Part shown: positions 45,048 through 60,039 of the stretch, piece by piece
How the letters are laid out: every line of letters begins with the position of its first letter
Position numbering within the stretch: the first letter of the stretch is position 1
NCBI RefSeq assembly: GCF_029931775.1
Contig: NC_079320.1
Location: forward strand, 42,263,521-42,327,520
Direction of reading: 5' to 3'
DNA from: Euleptes europaea
Lineage: Eukaryota > Chordata > Lepidosauria > Squamata > Sphaerodactylidae
DNA: 64,000 nucleotides
Translations under genes and position numbers: made by a program
Notes under the pieces: model-generated
Told to the model about the DNA's origin: nothing
Database searches by the model: none
The model's input: only the letters and a program-made list of their open reading frames with translations

Positions 45048-45180
45048 GCGCTGGGACTTAGGTAGAGGTGTTTCCCATCAGCTACCACTTGATCTCCCCC
45101 CCCCCCAAGAAATTGAGATGTTAAAGATTGATCCTAGGATTTTCTTTATGGAAAGCAAATGCTCTACCACTGAGCCCTAC
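45048..45180 (-). mobile_element. tRNA-derived SINE of a further type, fragment
   Basis: On - it reads GTAGGGCTCAGTGGTAGAGC then a decayed B box (CTAGGATCAATCT), the look of a tRNA-derived head with 'GGCTCAGTGGTAGAGCAT'. This head differs from the Sauria and CCTTTACC-tailed SINEs here. The 3' part is poorly kept. Confidence 0.65.
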
Positions 45181-45814
45181 CTCATAAGAGCATCTTGACT
45201 GGGCAAGAATGCATGGGTGAAGGAACAAGCAGAAAAATGACTGGAATTATCCAAAGTGGAATGCTCCACCAAAAAAACAGTCTGCTTGGTGAGGTTTGTG
45301 TCCTAATTCTTTGTCTTGGGAACTACCACCTGAGCTGCAAAACATTGGCTTGGCTGTTACATATTACATTTGTAACTGATATTCCAATTTCCAAGCCCCT
45401 TTGCTCCAATTGTTTATGAAATCTAGGCGGAACAAAAGGAGGCTTTTCATTCTGCAGACAGCTTTACCGTGGATCATTACGCCGGACCTGTACCTTCGTT
45501 AAGCTGCTCAACGGGAAAACATAGCACAGTGCTATTGACAGTTTACATTTCAGGGCATCTTTGTAAGGCTTATTTATTTATGTGCTACCTATGATGCCAG
45601 CAATACGAACAATGCCCCTCTTCAACCCTACCTGGTTCTCCACCCTGCAGATTGGTCCTATCAAGGAGCAAACTCTGACGGTACTATACCTGAATAGCAA
45701 CCTAGTTGCGATGGTTCTCCCATGCCTGCTTTTATGGAGGCTTTGTTATCCTCCGTTAAGTCTAAGGCGGATTTATTTTCTTTTTTTAATGTACCATGCG
45801 TAATTACAGTCCTA

Positions 45815-47639
<1,825 letters not shown>

Positions 47640-47932
47640 GTGGTGATGGCTGCCAACTTGGAAGGCTTTAAGAGGGAAGTGGAGATTTTCATGGAGGATA
47701 GGGCTAGCCATGGCTACTGGACAAAATGAGTACTAGTCATGATGCATACCTATTCTCTACAGCATTAGAGAAGCATGCCCATTATATTAGGTGCTGTGAA
47801 ACAACGGAAGGATTTTTCTGGAGTTGTCTTGTGGGCTTCCTAGAGGCACCTGGTTGGCCACTGTGTGACCAGACTGCTGGACTTGATGGACCTTGGTCTG
47901 ATCCAGCATAGCTTTTCTTATGCTCTTATGAC
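47640..47932 (+). mobile_element. CR1-like LINE 3' end
   Basis: GTGATGGCTGCCAACTTGGA, ATTTTCATGGAGGATAGGGC, TTGGCCACTGTGTGACCAGA and GACTTGATGGACCTTGGTCT end in CTTATGCTCTTATG, a short octamer-like repeat as found at CR1 3' ends. No open coding part of the LINE is present: this is a 5'-truncated copy. Confidence 0.72.
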
Positions 47933-48012
47933 CCCTCTGGATACCTTTCCTGCTGGAAACTTAGCGGGATGGGCAGCCTCTCCTTCGACTAGATCCCATC
48001 TTCTCCGGTGTG

Positions 48013-48110
48013 TAATTATATTAAGAATATTCATAAATAACAACAATTATAATTATCAAACAATTACAATTGTTAATTATATTAACAATATTAATAAATA
48101 ACAATATCCT
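48013..48110. repeat. 61-bp AT-rich tandem duplication
   Basis: TAATTATATTAAGAATATTC at 48013 and TAATTATATTAACAATATTA at 48074, each followed by ATAAATAACAA. Both copies are also rich in internal inverted AT sequence. Confidence 0.8.
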
Positions 48111-48169
48111 GGCTATCCTTCAGGATGATTAAGATGGCTAACAAAATCCAAGTTGTACAAAGTTTAACA

Positions 48170-48240
48170 GCCAGCCCGGCGTGGTGGTCAAAGTGTCAGA
48201 CTACAATCAGGGAGGCCTATGGAAATGCACGGTGTGGATT
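48170..48240 (+). mobile_element. tRNA-SINE head fragment
   Basis: CAGCCCGGCGTGGTGGTCAA and GTGTCAGACTACAATCAGGG resemble a Sauria head up to the B box; no 3' part. Confidence 0.45.
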
Positions 48241-49887
48241 TTATAATGCAGAATATGGCTTCTGCTCTGAATAAAGTTCTTTCCATAAAGTTCAAAGAAT
48301 CGGAATCCTCTGCTGTGTTAGTCTTTTGTTGTGAAATAAGCTGGCCGTTCTGACTGTGGTTAGAAGAGGTGGTTCTGGGGAAGAGGTGGAAGATTCTGTG
48401 ACATGCTATTTTCTGTTATGTAAGACCCTAATTCTGCTCCAAGCTTGGCCCACACAACTGCAAGAGGTCAACTTCAACAGATCTCTCTTAAGATGGTTCC
48501 CTGTCTAACCTCACACATCCCTTTCCCATTCTATCACTTCTTCGTGTTCATGCCTTTTGCATCTTCCAAGTTTCTTTAAGCAAAATGTCATGCTGCCCTT
48601 CTGTACCTTTAGTTAACTGTAAAATAATTTTTTTAAGCGTGCGAGACATAAAGGTATTTTGAGAAAATTTAAATACAAGGCTTTTTAAAAAATCTTGTGA
48701 TCACTGCAGCTATAAAAATGAAGCAAATAAATTTTAATGCTCCAAGGTACCGATGCTATGTCACCATGGCTGACAGGATCCGAGCTAGGCTTCAGGAGAT
48801 GGCATTTGACTATATGGAAGTGAGCACTCTCCACACATTTGCAGTTTTTACAGGGGCTTTAAGCTGTCATGCTGAAAAGTGTTTATAAAACATTAATCAA
48901 AATGCCTCTTTAATACAATGCATTGTCTGAAGGATGTTAGAAGGCACATATTGTAAATGGATTCTCTTTTTTTCTGACTGAAGTAATTTCTACCAAAAGC
49001 ATTCCCCCATTGCTGTACCAAGTACACAGCGAGGATAGATAAAGAGCACTTTCTCAGCACATTACTACCTGATCCAAACACTGGGGAAATCACTAATGTA
49101 TGGCACACTGTCTTTCCTTGTCACACATGACACATTTGTCTAAAATCACCCAGCAGAGTTTGATGTGGCAGCCTATTCCTTTGCTGAGCTTTCAACTGAC
49201 ATCTGCCAAGCAAGACCTTCAAGCGAGAGCTTCCTTTCTCTAACAAGGAACCAAGAGCTCCCTTTTATCCTATACCCATGATGAAAAAGATAAAACAATT
49301 AGAACCGGCACTCAGGTTCTCTTCCTCCCCATATTTTATGTTTATTTTATGCTCCTGAATTTCTGCACTTCCTTCAGAGTAGGTATTCGTCAGCTGCTGC
49401 TGATACTGCTAGGATTCCAGAGAACTTCTCTTTGTTACTAACAAAATATTTGTTATCCTTTACATGCCATGCATTTCCAAATTTGATAGATCCCATTCTC
49501 AGCATTTACTCTAGAATGTAGATCCCCTCCAAGCCGATAATAGCCATCAAAGGGATATTGTTATTATTTCATTTTTATTAATATAGCTACAGTGAAGTGT
49601 GCTGGCCGATGGCTGTAACAATAAAATGTGTAAATGTGTGGGTGGCTCATGCCAATCATAAAAACAGCAAAACTAACTAATTCACAGACAAGGTATATTT
49701 GACTTCAATGAACTTAGAACAGTGCAATTCTGTTTAGGATGGCACTGTGAGAGATTCCGCTGCTCCTGTATCCAGACCAATCTGACTTTGTAAATTAACC
49801 ACAAGAAAAAGGGGGAAATGCTTGATCAGATCTGGGCATGCTCTAGGAAGCATAGAATGCTTAGAGAAAGAGGGAACAAAACAAAAT

Positions 49888-49914
49888 ATAAGAGAGAGAG
49901 AGAGAGAGAGAGAA
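49888..49914. repeat. (GA)n microsatellite
   Basis: Uninterrupted AG/GA run of about 26 bp immediately left of a MITE. Confidence 0.95.
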
Positions 49915-49929
49915 TTTGCCAGCTAAACC

Positions 49930-50104
49930 TAGCGTTGCCAACCTCCAGGTGACAGAAATCAGTTCACCTGGAGAAAATGGCTACTTTGGAAGGTGGGCCC
50001 TATGGCATTATACCCCATTGAAGTCCCTCCCCTCCGCAAACCCTGCCCTCCTCAGGCTCCACCCCCCAAATCAGGTATTTTCCAACCTGGAGTTGGCAAC
50101 CCTA
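49930..50104. mobile_element. hAT-type MITE, hybrid-looking subfamily, perfect 8-bp TSD
   Basis: TAGCGTTGCCAACCTCC at the left and AGTTGGCAACCCTA at the right. GCTAAACC is repeated exactly at 49922-49929 and 50105-50112. The left half follows the main family, but the right end (CAGGTATTTTCCAACCTGGA) matches the subfamily at 28289. Confidence 0.92.
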
Positions 50105-50112
50105 GCTAAACC

Positions 50113-52737
50113 CCATGAGAGGTTACATAATTCTGAAGTGGGAGATATGCATGGGGGATTTCATTTATCCCTACTCCACATTGACAGTTCCTCACAAGAC
50201 TCCAGCTTTTCCTCTAATAGCAAACTGCATAGCCAAGCTCTGATCAGGAATACAATAAAAAGGCCCACATGCAGACAAAGTTGAGTTTTCTGTATACTTA
50301 GGAGACTCCCTATGTAGCAAAAATATTAGTCTGTAATTTTTTTAAAAAGTTCCACAATTGAAGTAGCCTAAATAGGACTGAGCCTGCTCATTACCCTTTG
50401 ACTATTGAGAACAGTTATGAGTCAGTTAATGAGGGGAGGGAAAACAGAGGGGATGAGGGCAACTGGGCTGCTCTGGCACCTTAGAGCTTATGGTATCCAG
50501 GAAGGGGAAGTGTGGAGTGAGGGGGTATGGAATTCTCCAATAGACCCCCCTCCCCAATGATTCCTTACAGGTCCCCAGATTGTTACATGTATTCTTCAAT
50601 CACATTCCAAATCCCTTTTGCAGGCATTTCTGAAAACACAGCAATATTTTACTTAAAAAATATACGAGGCATAAATGAAACTTATAGGATGTGGATACAC
50701 TAAATGGAGGCACTGGGAAAATCATCATCCATCAAAATGAAGGGTGTGTGTTTGTTTGTTCTCACCTAAAATTAATATTGTTGGGTCCATAAAAAAAAAA
50801 AGGCAACCAACTAAAAAGCACCTTTTACAGTACTTCCCTCTGCCTTTTTCATTCAAGTCAATCTGGCCAGAAAAATGCGTTTGGGGGGCCATCAAAGGAG
50901 GGTAAAGAAAGGTTTGTAGCCATTCAAAGTGTCACTTATAGATACTTGTACATGACTTGTAGATATCCTAAAGCCATTAAAAATCAGAAGAAAAATAAAA
51001 GTCAAAAATGAAATTAAAATGCAGTCCTTTGACTGCACAAGTATGTTTCACCATAGCTGAACAATGCTATGTAGCAAAACTATGCAATCTGTAGAACCCC
51101 TGAGGCCTACTGAATAGCATGGAGGTAATGTGCATTTAAGTGACATAGCTCCACTCCAGGTCAGCATGATAAAGTCTGAAATGGATCTAGACAATGGGTT
51201 GGATTCAATCTTGCTCAATTCCCTTTCTTGCTACATCATCAGTCACATATGGTTTTTGCCCATGCAAATCCCATGAGCCCCAGCATAGCTTTTTACCATA
51301 GGAGGTCAAAGTGGACCCTCCTCCCTTTTTTTAACCATTGGAAAACCTGGCTGGATCCCATCCAGTCTCTCATTCAAGAAAATCTGGAGTTGCGCACCCA
51401 TACCCGCTCAAGAACCTGGCCCAAGAAAAAGGGATGTTTCCCACTGACTGAGTAGTGTTCAAATCATTTGGGTCCAAGAGGCCTTCTTCAGGCAGGCTTT
51501 ACTATATTGCTCCAGATAATAAATGTGTTTTGGTTATAAAGGCACTGGCAATTCTTCAGAGACCTCATTATGGCTATTGTTTGTGTGATGCTGCTCACCA
51601 TGTCACAGGTACTAGAAAGCCTACCAAATGAGATTTGACCAGAATTAATCTATTAGATGTTGACATGGAGACATCTTTTGTGGTTCGCAGAAGACAAAAA
51701 GGGGGCAAACTCTATGGGAGTCTTCAGATTACTACATCTGGAGACACTGCTGTACGTTTCATGAGAAATCCCAGACAGCAAAGTCTGTTAAGTATTTCCA
51801 TCAATACTGGTCACTATAGTTTTTGTGGATGAATGCATCAAAACCCATCGATAGATCTGTAAGTATTAATGAGAGTATCTGTCCCCCGCTGATGGCTTTA
51901 AGGTGACCATCCATCATTGCAACATAAGCAGTCTTATAATATGTTTCAGTAGGGTAACTGTTGGTAAGAAATCAGGGGATCTTTTAAGTCTCAAACTTCA
52001 AGATGAATCAGGATGAGCAATGTTGATTTTTGTAGTGCAACAGAAATATGATACGTTCCCAGTATGTTTTGTTTCAAAGGAAATAAGGAAAGGCCCACCA
52101 AAAATGAAATTTGAGAATAAAGCTGTAACATTTCTCTTCATCCAAAATAATCTTGCTCAATTCCCTTTCTTGCTACATCAGTCACACGTGGTTTCCCCAT
52201 TATGTTGTTTCAGCCACAGAACTTCACTTTTCGAGAAACACAGAGCTGCTGCCCGAAATGATACTATCGTGATACTTCCAGAAATACCCAGTCTGACAAT
52301 GTCAGGATGTAGTTAAAAGTTTCTACATGTTCAAGAGGGAAGGAGGAGAACTCAACACAGAGATTACATTTCTGGCAGCAGACCTGCATTTCAGTTCTGG
52401 CAGAAAACTGAGGGAAATACGATCGCTGGAAATGCATCACTGGGAAGCTAAATATACATATTATTATGAAAGCTGTGCAGCTATTCTGGGATTCAAAATA
52501 ATTATTTCTGAGAAATTCTCTATGGCAAGAGAGATCCATATCTATTGTACAAAATCCATGGAGGAGGAAGATCACCAAGTGAAAAGAAAAAGCAATTTCT
52601 TTTGTTTCATATGAAAAACACTTTTTCCATCAACAATACTGGGGGAGGTTGGGTGGGGGGAGGATAGGGAGAAAGTGCATTGTTCTAAGCGTGCTTTCTA
52701 CTAACAGAAGGTTTTCAGCCACTGGCTAACAATGGCT
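50113..52737. other. SLC10A7 intron with a dispersed 45-bp duplication
   Basis: The segment TCTTGCTCAATTCCCTTTCT continuing TGCTACATC...AGTCACA occurs near 51209-51255 and again near 52150-52195, with a 3-base difference in length and few substitutions. Nothing else recognised. Confidence 0.55.
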
Positions 52738-52822
52738 GAAATCCCAAAGACACTTTCCTGGGAGCAAGCCACATGGAATAACAAGGGACTTACTTCTGAG
52801 TAAATACGCCTAAGATTGCTCC
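52738..52822. mobile_element. Short palindromic MITE
   Basis: TGAAATCCCAAAGACACTTT with CCTGGGAGCAAGCCACATGG faces GGGACTTACTTCTGAGTAAA and TACGCCTAAGATTGCTCC. The two arms are near inverted copies; this is a very common small repeat in reptiles, and only the arms are present. Confidence 0.7.
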
Positions 52823-53887
52823 CGTAGTTCACAGTGCCACAAAAGGATGTCAAATATACAAGTTAGTGCCATTCGTAACAGAAGCAAAAACAGAAAACAG
52901 GCTCAGCGTAGACTCCGTTTTCAATGGGTAATTGCTCAGCCTGGAAATGTTTAATGGATGGCCTGAGCAATCTCTCCAGATGTTAACAATGAAAGATTAA
53001 ATGCCGACAACTTAAGATGCTTGCCACAGATTCAAAAACACCTATACCTGACTGACTGCGTTATCATAGCAATTAGATAACAGAGCTTTAAAAAATGAAT
53101 CAAATCACCATGAACAGCATTGCGCCAGCCTTAACATGATACCACAGCTTGCGTAGTGTGGAGGAGTGGGTGAAATCATGTTTCAGACTACGGCTGCCTT
53201 TTACACCCAGTGATTGTACATTCTGACAGTGGCCTGACTTCTTTCTTCAGCAGGTCTTCCACTTCAAAACTAATATCCAAGCAAGCAGCACTTTGCACTA
53301 AGTTATGGTCAACAGAAAAACTCATGGAGTATTCACAGAACTTAGGACCTATTATTTATCTTAGTGATGGAGAATTTAGACTACATCACTTTTTTTGCAC
53401 TAGATAAAGCTGGTTCCCCTCTTCCAGAAAAAATTATGTCAGAATTTGAACAATAAAAAAAAAAATCAATACGCCACTATGTCATATCTCCTGTATATTT
53501 GTTGTAACGGGAAAGGTGAAGAAAAGTAGGAACCAAATACACACCAATATTTGCAGCAAATAAACATATGTCTATCTGATGATCAATTTATCAAATATAA
53601 GAAACATTCCAAATGAGTTGCACACTGCTATGCAGTTGGAAACCTTCCTATTTTACACATCATTATAAATAAAAAAGGCAAGTATAGAAATTGAACAGAG
53701 ACTTTTTTCCATTCATGAGCAACCTTTTCAGGACACAGGGGATGGGACATATTAGAAAAAGATGAACTTGCAGCTTATTCACTTAACTATAGTTTTATAA
53801 GCAATTTAAGAAGACTCATGCATCCTTTCCCCCCCAAAGGCTTATTGGAGAGAGAGCTACACTAGGGGTGCCATCCATCCTTTCTTA
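52823..53887. other. SLC10A7 intron, nothing recognised
   Basis: No supported feature. Confidence 0.4.
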
Positions 53888-54045
53888 TCCCACCCTTCCT
53901 CCATGGAGCTCAAGGCAGTATGCATGGTTCTCCCTTCCCATTTTGACAAAGTTGAAAAAATGATTGGACCAGGGCCATCCACGGAGCTTTGTGGGGATAG
54001 GAACACAGGCCATAGTCAAACACTCTAACCACCACGCTGGCAATC
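53888..54045 (-). mobile_element. Old Sauria-like SINE
   Basis: Complement of GCCAGCGTGGTGGTTAGAGT at the head and GAGCTCCATGGAGGAAGGGT near the 3' part; the middle is diverged. Confidence 0.65.
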
Positions 54046-54606
54046 CAGAAGTCACTTCCTAGGGAGTATTTCTGTAGTAATCTCCTAGATGTAAATGAGA
54101 TTTCTCCCCGCAAAAAAATGTCCTGTGGATAGCAACCCAAAGGCTATTTCATATTTTAGGGAGTGATAAGAATAAAATTTGCCACTGAATGTATACTTGC
54201 AAGGAAAGAGAAGCCAACCCTAGCCTTCTGGCAAGCATACTGGCATGGAAGAAGTGTTTACAAACATGTTTTCACATTCACACTTTAGATTTTTCACATT
54301 TTATACCTCCCCCCCAAAAAAGACCACCTCAACCCAGAAAGACAGGCCTTCTTTTGAAAGGAGGCTTCACATGTGCAGACAATTTGAGGGCAGATATGCA
54401 TCTAATTATGCATCGACACTGACAATGCAATGTTTACTCAAGACATGAAGGAACCCTGTGTAGAGGGCTCAGAAGAGTGTAGCTCTGTTTAGGATTGCAC
54501 TGTATATCTCTCAGTATGGATAGGTTATATATTTTTATACCATACTGTTATAAGCAACAGGGGTCAATGCCTAGCCATCACTTTATACCTATCACTTTTT
54601 TTAAAA

Positions 54607-54785
54607 AGCCTGCCCTTCCTCCAAGGAGCTCAGGCTGGTGCAGGTGGTACTTTCTTCCCCATTCTGTCCTCCCAACAACCCTGTGAGGATGGTTAGGCAG
54701 AAGGACTGACCCAGGTAGAGTGGAAATTTGAAACTGTATCTCTCAGATACTAGTAAAGCAAACCACTACCCACACGGTTTCCCTT
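54607..54785 (-). mobile_element. Old Sauria-like SINE
   Basis: Complement of CCATCCTCACAGGGTTGTTG and GAGCTCCTTGGAGGAAGGGC, with a damaged head near 54760. Confidence 0.65.
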
Positions 54786-56174
54786 TTAACAATGACAGCA
54801 GCTGTAGCACTGTGTATGGTGATTAATTGCTATGTCTTGTCATAAGTTTCGTTAACAGCCTAATTGAACCATTTAAAATATACACCTGTTAAAAACCCTA
54901 CCCTCTACTTTTTTAGAAGTAGCTGGACCACTATGTGAAAACTCTACTCGGCAGGGTGCACAGAACTATTCATGTTGACAGGATATTCTCAAACATTATC
55001 TTCAATGCTCTTGACAGTATCTAAGAGACATCTGTAGCCTATACGAGCTTGGCAGAAAGGAATCTTGAGTTGTGGACAAGCTTGGATCTCTCCATGGATG
55101 ACTGATCAACAATCTGCTAGGTATAATTTGCAATTTTTAAAGAGAAGATAAATTAACTGTAACTGCACTTCTAGTAGGAGAGTGGGCAGGGGGGGTCTCT
55201 TGTGTTATCTCTTTACATCTAAATACGAGATTTTTTAAAGAGAGCGAGAAAGAGAAAATTTATAAAGAGGTGCAAACTTGCCGCTGTCACTGAAAACCTG
55301 CAATCTGGTTTTTAGTGTCTGATCCAATTAAGTGTACATCTGGGAAGACACACAGCCAAATAAATAATTGGAGAGGTACAACTCTGAAATGACAATTGTT
55401 ATTCATCGATCCCTTTCTGCAAGTTGAGATTGAGAGATGTAAACTTCAAGCGAATGTGATCTCCTGGGTGAGATTCTTCAGTTCAAACACAGTAAACAAC
55501 TGTTGTTCTCTGATGCACATTTTAGTAGCGCTGGAGGCAAGCTTTCTAAATATTAATTCAAAACCTACCGCAAGCAGACGGCAGAGATGAAGTGAGAGCA
55601 TCGGGGAAGCACTCTGGTGCTGGCTTTCCTGCCCACATCAAAAGTTTATCCAGAGAGCCCGCATTCCAGGTCAAATGCAAAGCTCATGTGCCCAATTAAA
55701 AGGCATCCTCCCATATGCTCGTTTTGGAAAACCAGGACACATGACCCACCCTTCTTAATCAACTACATCTCCTGTCTCCCATAATGTTTTGAAGTAATGG
55801 AACAGAAATGTTCCAATTTATGTCCTGGCTGGACCTACATGCTGTTACTGCGGCTATAATGTAGTTATAATGGTGATTAATCTAGCAGGATAGGAAATAA
55901 TCAGTTTGAGAAGGCACATTGGAACTGGTATTCCGAGAGTCAAATTGCTTGTTTGGAAGCAACTACAAGGATCAGAACCAAAAGCAAGGGAGGGTGCAGT
56001 GAAGCACTTGGATTGTGCAAAACTACCTGGGATATGAAAGCTACACTCCTGCATCTTGTGTGTAACTGCAAAGGATCTGAGGGGCATTGCTTAGTGATCA
56101 TGTGCTGCATCACTGCTACCCCTAAAAGGCACTGCTGCCTAAGCAACTCAGACAGGGCAGCACCGCATATGAAC
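54786..56174. other. SLC10A7 intron, nothing recognised
   Basis: No supported feature. Confidence 0.4.
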
Positions 56175-56492
56175 ATGCCAGTGTGCTGTAGTGGTTAAAA
56201 GCAGTGGTTTGGAGCGGTGGACTCTAATCTGGAGAACTTTGTTTGATTCCCCATTCCTCCACATGAGCAGTGGAGGCTAATCTGGTGAACCAGGTTGGTT
56301 TCCCCCACTCCTACATATGAAGCCAGCTGGGTGACCTTGGTCTAGTCACAGCTCTCTTAGAGCTCTCTCAGCCCCACTACCTCACAAGATGTCTGTTGTA
56401 GGAAGGGAAAGAGAAGGTGATTGTAAGCTGGTTTGAGTCTTCCTTAAGTGGTAGAGAAAATTGGCATATAAAAGCCAACTCTTCTTCTGAGA
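56175..56492 (+). mobile_element. Sauria-type tRNA SINE, B-box-duplicated form
   Basis: ATGCCAGTGTGCTGTAGTGG head, GACTCTAATCTGGAGAAC and then GGCTAATCTGGTGAACC units, CTACCTCACAAGATGTCTG body, AACTCTTCTTCTG tail. Confidence 0.92.
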
Positions 56493-56548
56493 TTATGAGT
56501 TCCTTTTCTTTTCCTTTTCCCATTAGGCAATGGACAGGTAAACTGATA

Positions 56549-56676
56549 AAAGGTAAAGGTCGTCCCTTGTGCAAGCACCAGGTCATTACTGACCCATGGG
56601 GTGACGTCACATCATGACATTTACTAGGGTTTGCCATTGCCTTCCCCAGTCATCTACACTTTACCCCCAGCAAGCA
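56549..56676 (-). mobile_element. tRNA-derived SINE with CCTTTACC tail, 5'-truncated
   Basis: Complement of GCTTGCTGGGGGTAAAGTGT through TGACGTCACCCCATGGGTCA to ACCTTTACC. Both tRNA boxes are missing. Confidence 0.88.
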
Positions 56677-59600
56677 ATGAAATATGTGAGTCTATAAGGA
56701 ATAGGACGTAGGCAGAACCACAAAATAGAAATCGACAAGCTAAAACCTACATGATTTCATAACAGAAGAGAGAAATCAAACTTTTTGAATCACTCACCTG
56801 TTTTATTTTTGGCAAATGGCTAAGTAGCATCAAATGAGGGCCACGAAGAACAATCGTGACCAAAAGAACAAAAGAGAAATTGGCAAGGGATTACCCAAGA
56901 GCAACAGTAATGCAACAATTTTAACTGCTCCAAATAAAATAGCATAAGGGAGTGAGAAAGTTTTTGAATTCCACAGAACTCTTCTTTAGTCTGGATGTTC
57001 AATAAAAAAGACAAAAGAGAGAAAAGGGGAGCAAAAGAAAAAAGATGCTTCAGGGAAAGAAGGCAATCCTCCACAGCCCAAACTTCCTTAAGATTTTAAA
57101 TGGAATATAGGAGGTGTCACACAACTTAAGTAAAGGCCCTGCCAGGTACAAACATTTCAAGCTACACCAAGAGCCACAGGGACAGAAATCCATAATACTC
57201 TTGGTGTTAATATTTTCAAAGGGAGAACAGAACTTCATCTGGACCATTACAAATTGAAGATTTAAGGCTTTGTCTTCATCCTTTGAAACATATTTTTCTC
57301 CCCCTCCCCTTAACTGAACACCTAGCTTAAAGAAGAGACTCAAAAACTTGCTAATTTATTTGTGACGTTTTAGCTGCTCCTAGTAAAATGCATTAAACCC
57401 CTCATGCTTATTATTTTTCTCTAATGGACTATTAAGGAGGACAGACTTATTTGAATATTTCTACAGAAAAGTTCCTTAACTCAAGCTAGGAACGATTGCT
57501 TTGTAAGTATTTTTACATAGTAAGATCTTGTCATCTAACCTGGAAAAACTCAGCATAATTTAAAAAAAAAAACATAATAATGTCATGATCAAAAAGACAA
57601 ACACACAAGATTCAATCAGTTTTAGAACTCCAGAGGCAAAAAACCAATTGCATCAATGAGATAATAAAGAGAGCTTGGGATCAATCCCTGATTCTATAAA
57701 TTGCACCAATTACTTATCCTTTGCTGATCACATGCACTTGACATCCACACCTGTGCTGAGACTCAGCAGACAGCAGCTCTTATCGTTAGACAAGGAAACA
57801 TGAAAGACACAGTATTTAACCACAATATTGTTTTAAACAGAAAACGGACGGCCCAGTCTAGCCAAAGTTAAGGCTTTCCATGTTTCATAGATTTCAGTGG
57901 TGCAAAGTTCAATAAATAATCTTCAAAAAATTTATTGCCAGTATTTATAAACTGATGTTTGGTCAAACACTGAAGGTACCTAATTGAATTTTTGTGGGAT
58001 TCTTTCTGATGAGTCTGCTGCACCCTTTATGAATAGGCAACTTGTAGCAGGCAATTTCTTCTCTACAAAATATACAATTAACTCCACCAATAAGCTGGGG
58101 CTGCTCACAAGTACCGAGAACAGCCCCTGCAGTCTTGTTCGAGGTGAACCATCCCGATCGCTGTGGCGCTTCTTCTAGGGCCCCCTTCTCCTCCAGAATT
58201 AACTCCAGGGAATGACATCATGTCAGGCTTTCCAGATGGATTATGTGAAGCCATAGCTCAATGTCATTTTCAATAGCCAAGCTTATAATTAAAGGTCAAA
58301 TAGTCACTTCATCTGCAATCAATCAATAGAAGAAGTACTAATACCAAGCACTAATCAATCAGTGGCAAATACACTAATAAAAGCCATGAATCAAATGTCT
58401 TGCATTTCATGTGCTTGCATGTACTATGCATGTATGTTGCAAACAGAGGGAGGGAGAGAAAGAACAAAATGAGAGCAAAAATGCCTGAGGGGATGCTCAG
58501 GTACCACATTTATCTTCACTACTTGAGAGTGTATATCCCTAATTACCTATTTAATGAAATACAAATAAAAATGAGTTCACAGGCAGAAATGATGCATTCT
58601 TGTTTTTGTTTTAAATCCCACCAAATAAGATTTGTGTTTGTCTATGAACGGCACTGATCAAAATGGGTGACATTAAATAAAAAATATCTCTGTCAGGCAG
58701 CTTAGGGAAGGATCACTGATCCTTACAAATTCAACCCACGTGCCTTGATCCTTGAAGAAACGCAGGTATATCAACTGTTTGGTCTATAGACCAAAAGCCA
58801 ACATATGGGAGGGAACCATGCTTGTCTCAACATTGACGGAGAGCCTCTCCATGGATCCAAGCCTAGGAAGTGGCAGATGGCCCCCTGAGCACTCCGCATG
58901 TGGGAATTAGCTGGTTTCATAATACGGTGTGGGACAAGCGCCTTCCAAGAAATGCCTTCTCGTGCTTCTCTGATTACCACTTCTAAAGCTTCAAAGCTGT
59001 CATCTTTCCTCCTCCCTCTGCTGGCGCTATGCGCACTCCCCAGGGATTAGACACACAGCACCCTGTGGAGGCGTCACATGCCAGAATGTGAAAAATCAGT
59101 TTCAGCTCCAAGCAAGACAGCTTTTGTTCCAGGAGGCCTCTAAGTGCTCTTGTTTGCTTATTGGCACTGGAGTTTTGAAGCCAGATAAAAACCATCCTCA
59201 ACAGCGGACTTAAAAAGAAGGCCCCTGAAGTTCACTGGTGCCCTTAAATATTCAAACATGAGTGTTAAATGGGAGCTCGCTTGCATCTCTTGTGCCTGCT
59301 CAGGTAAACGACAGTGGAACACTGTAAGAGACAAGTTGTTATTCTCTATGAAGTTCACAGGGGGAAAAGTGTCATTGACTTCACTGAAAGAAAAGATTTG
59401 TCCTTGGGAACATATTATTAGTATTAGTATTAGTATTAGTATTATATGCACTGAATTATTATTCAAGAACATATTGGCTTTAAATAACAAACATCACTGC
59501 AATGTTGCCGGAGGCCCCAGTCCACTTGCATTTGCTCACCAAAGATTTTTACTGTCCCTGCTGAACTGCAGGAGCCTGCCCCGTGCTACATTTCACAGGT

Positions 59601-60039
59601 ATTTCGAACAACATGGTAAGTTGTGGGAATGCAGGTTGGATGCAGAAAGAAAAGGGAACACAGTACGTGAGAACCTGCCCGTCCAGTCCTCTGGAATGTG
59701 TCCAGCAACAGAAGGGCTGCAAGATCTTTGTGTGTGTTTACATTTTAGGGTTAGGGTCAACCCCATTGATGTGGGAAAACGGAATTCAACAGGGAGGGCA
59801 CTGGCTATATGAGTAGTAGGGTTAATAGGCCGAGCCTGGTAACTGACAGCAGGATTGGGGGGGGCAGTATTGCGGGCTATCCGGAAGTGACAGAAGCAGC
59901 TCTAGGAATTGCGGAATAAGAGCAACAGGCGCTTGTGGGGGGGGGAATCCCCTGCCCCACCAGAGGTTTTGCAGGCCTAAAGGGGTCTAAGTCTAATTGC
60001 CTGTGAAATTGTTAGGCAGCTTTCATTTCCTCCCCATTT
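56677..60039. other. SLC10A7 intron with an ATTAGT hexamer repeat
   Basis: (ATTAGT)n, about five units, at 59415-59445. Otherwise 3.3 kb of unassigned sequence without young SINEs; no exon supported. Confidence 0.5.

Noticed and set aside
55854-56087. LTLGIP-like peptide on the - strand, reminiscent of the SLC10A7 segment before the penultimate exon
   Set aside because: Only six residues match, flanking residues do not, and the true exon at 45824-45969 begins with that segment's continuation. Chance.
59744-59760. Telomere-like TTAGGGTTAGGG
   Set aside because: Only about two units; too short to mean an interstitial telomere.
59258-59812. 184-codon open frame on + strand
   Set aside because: Runs through an ATTAGT repeat, has no domain I recognise and no consistent splice sites; taken as chance.
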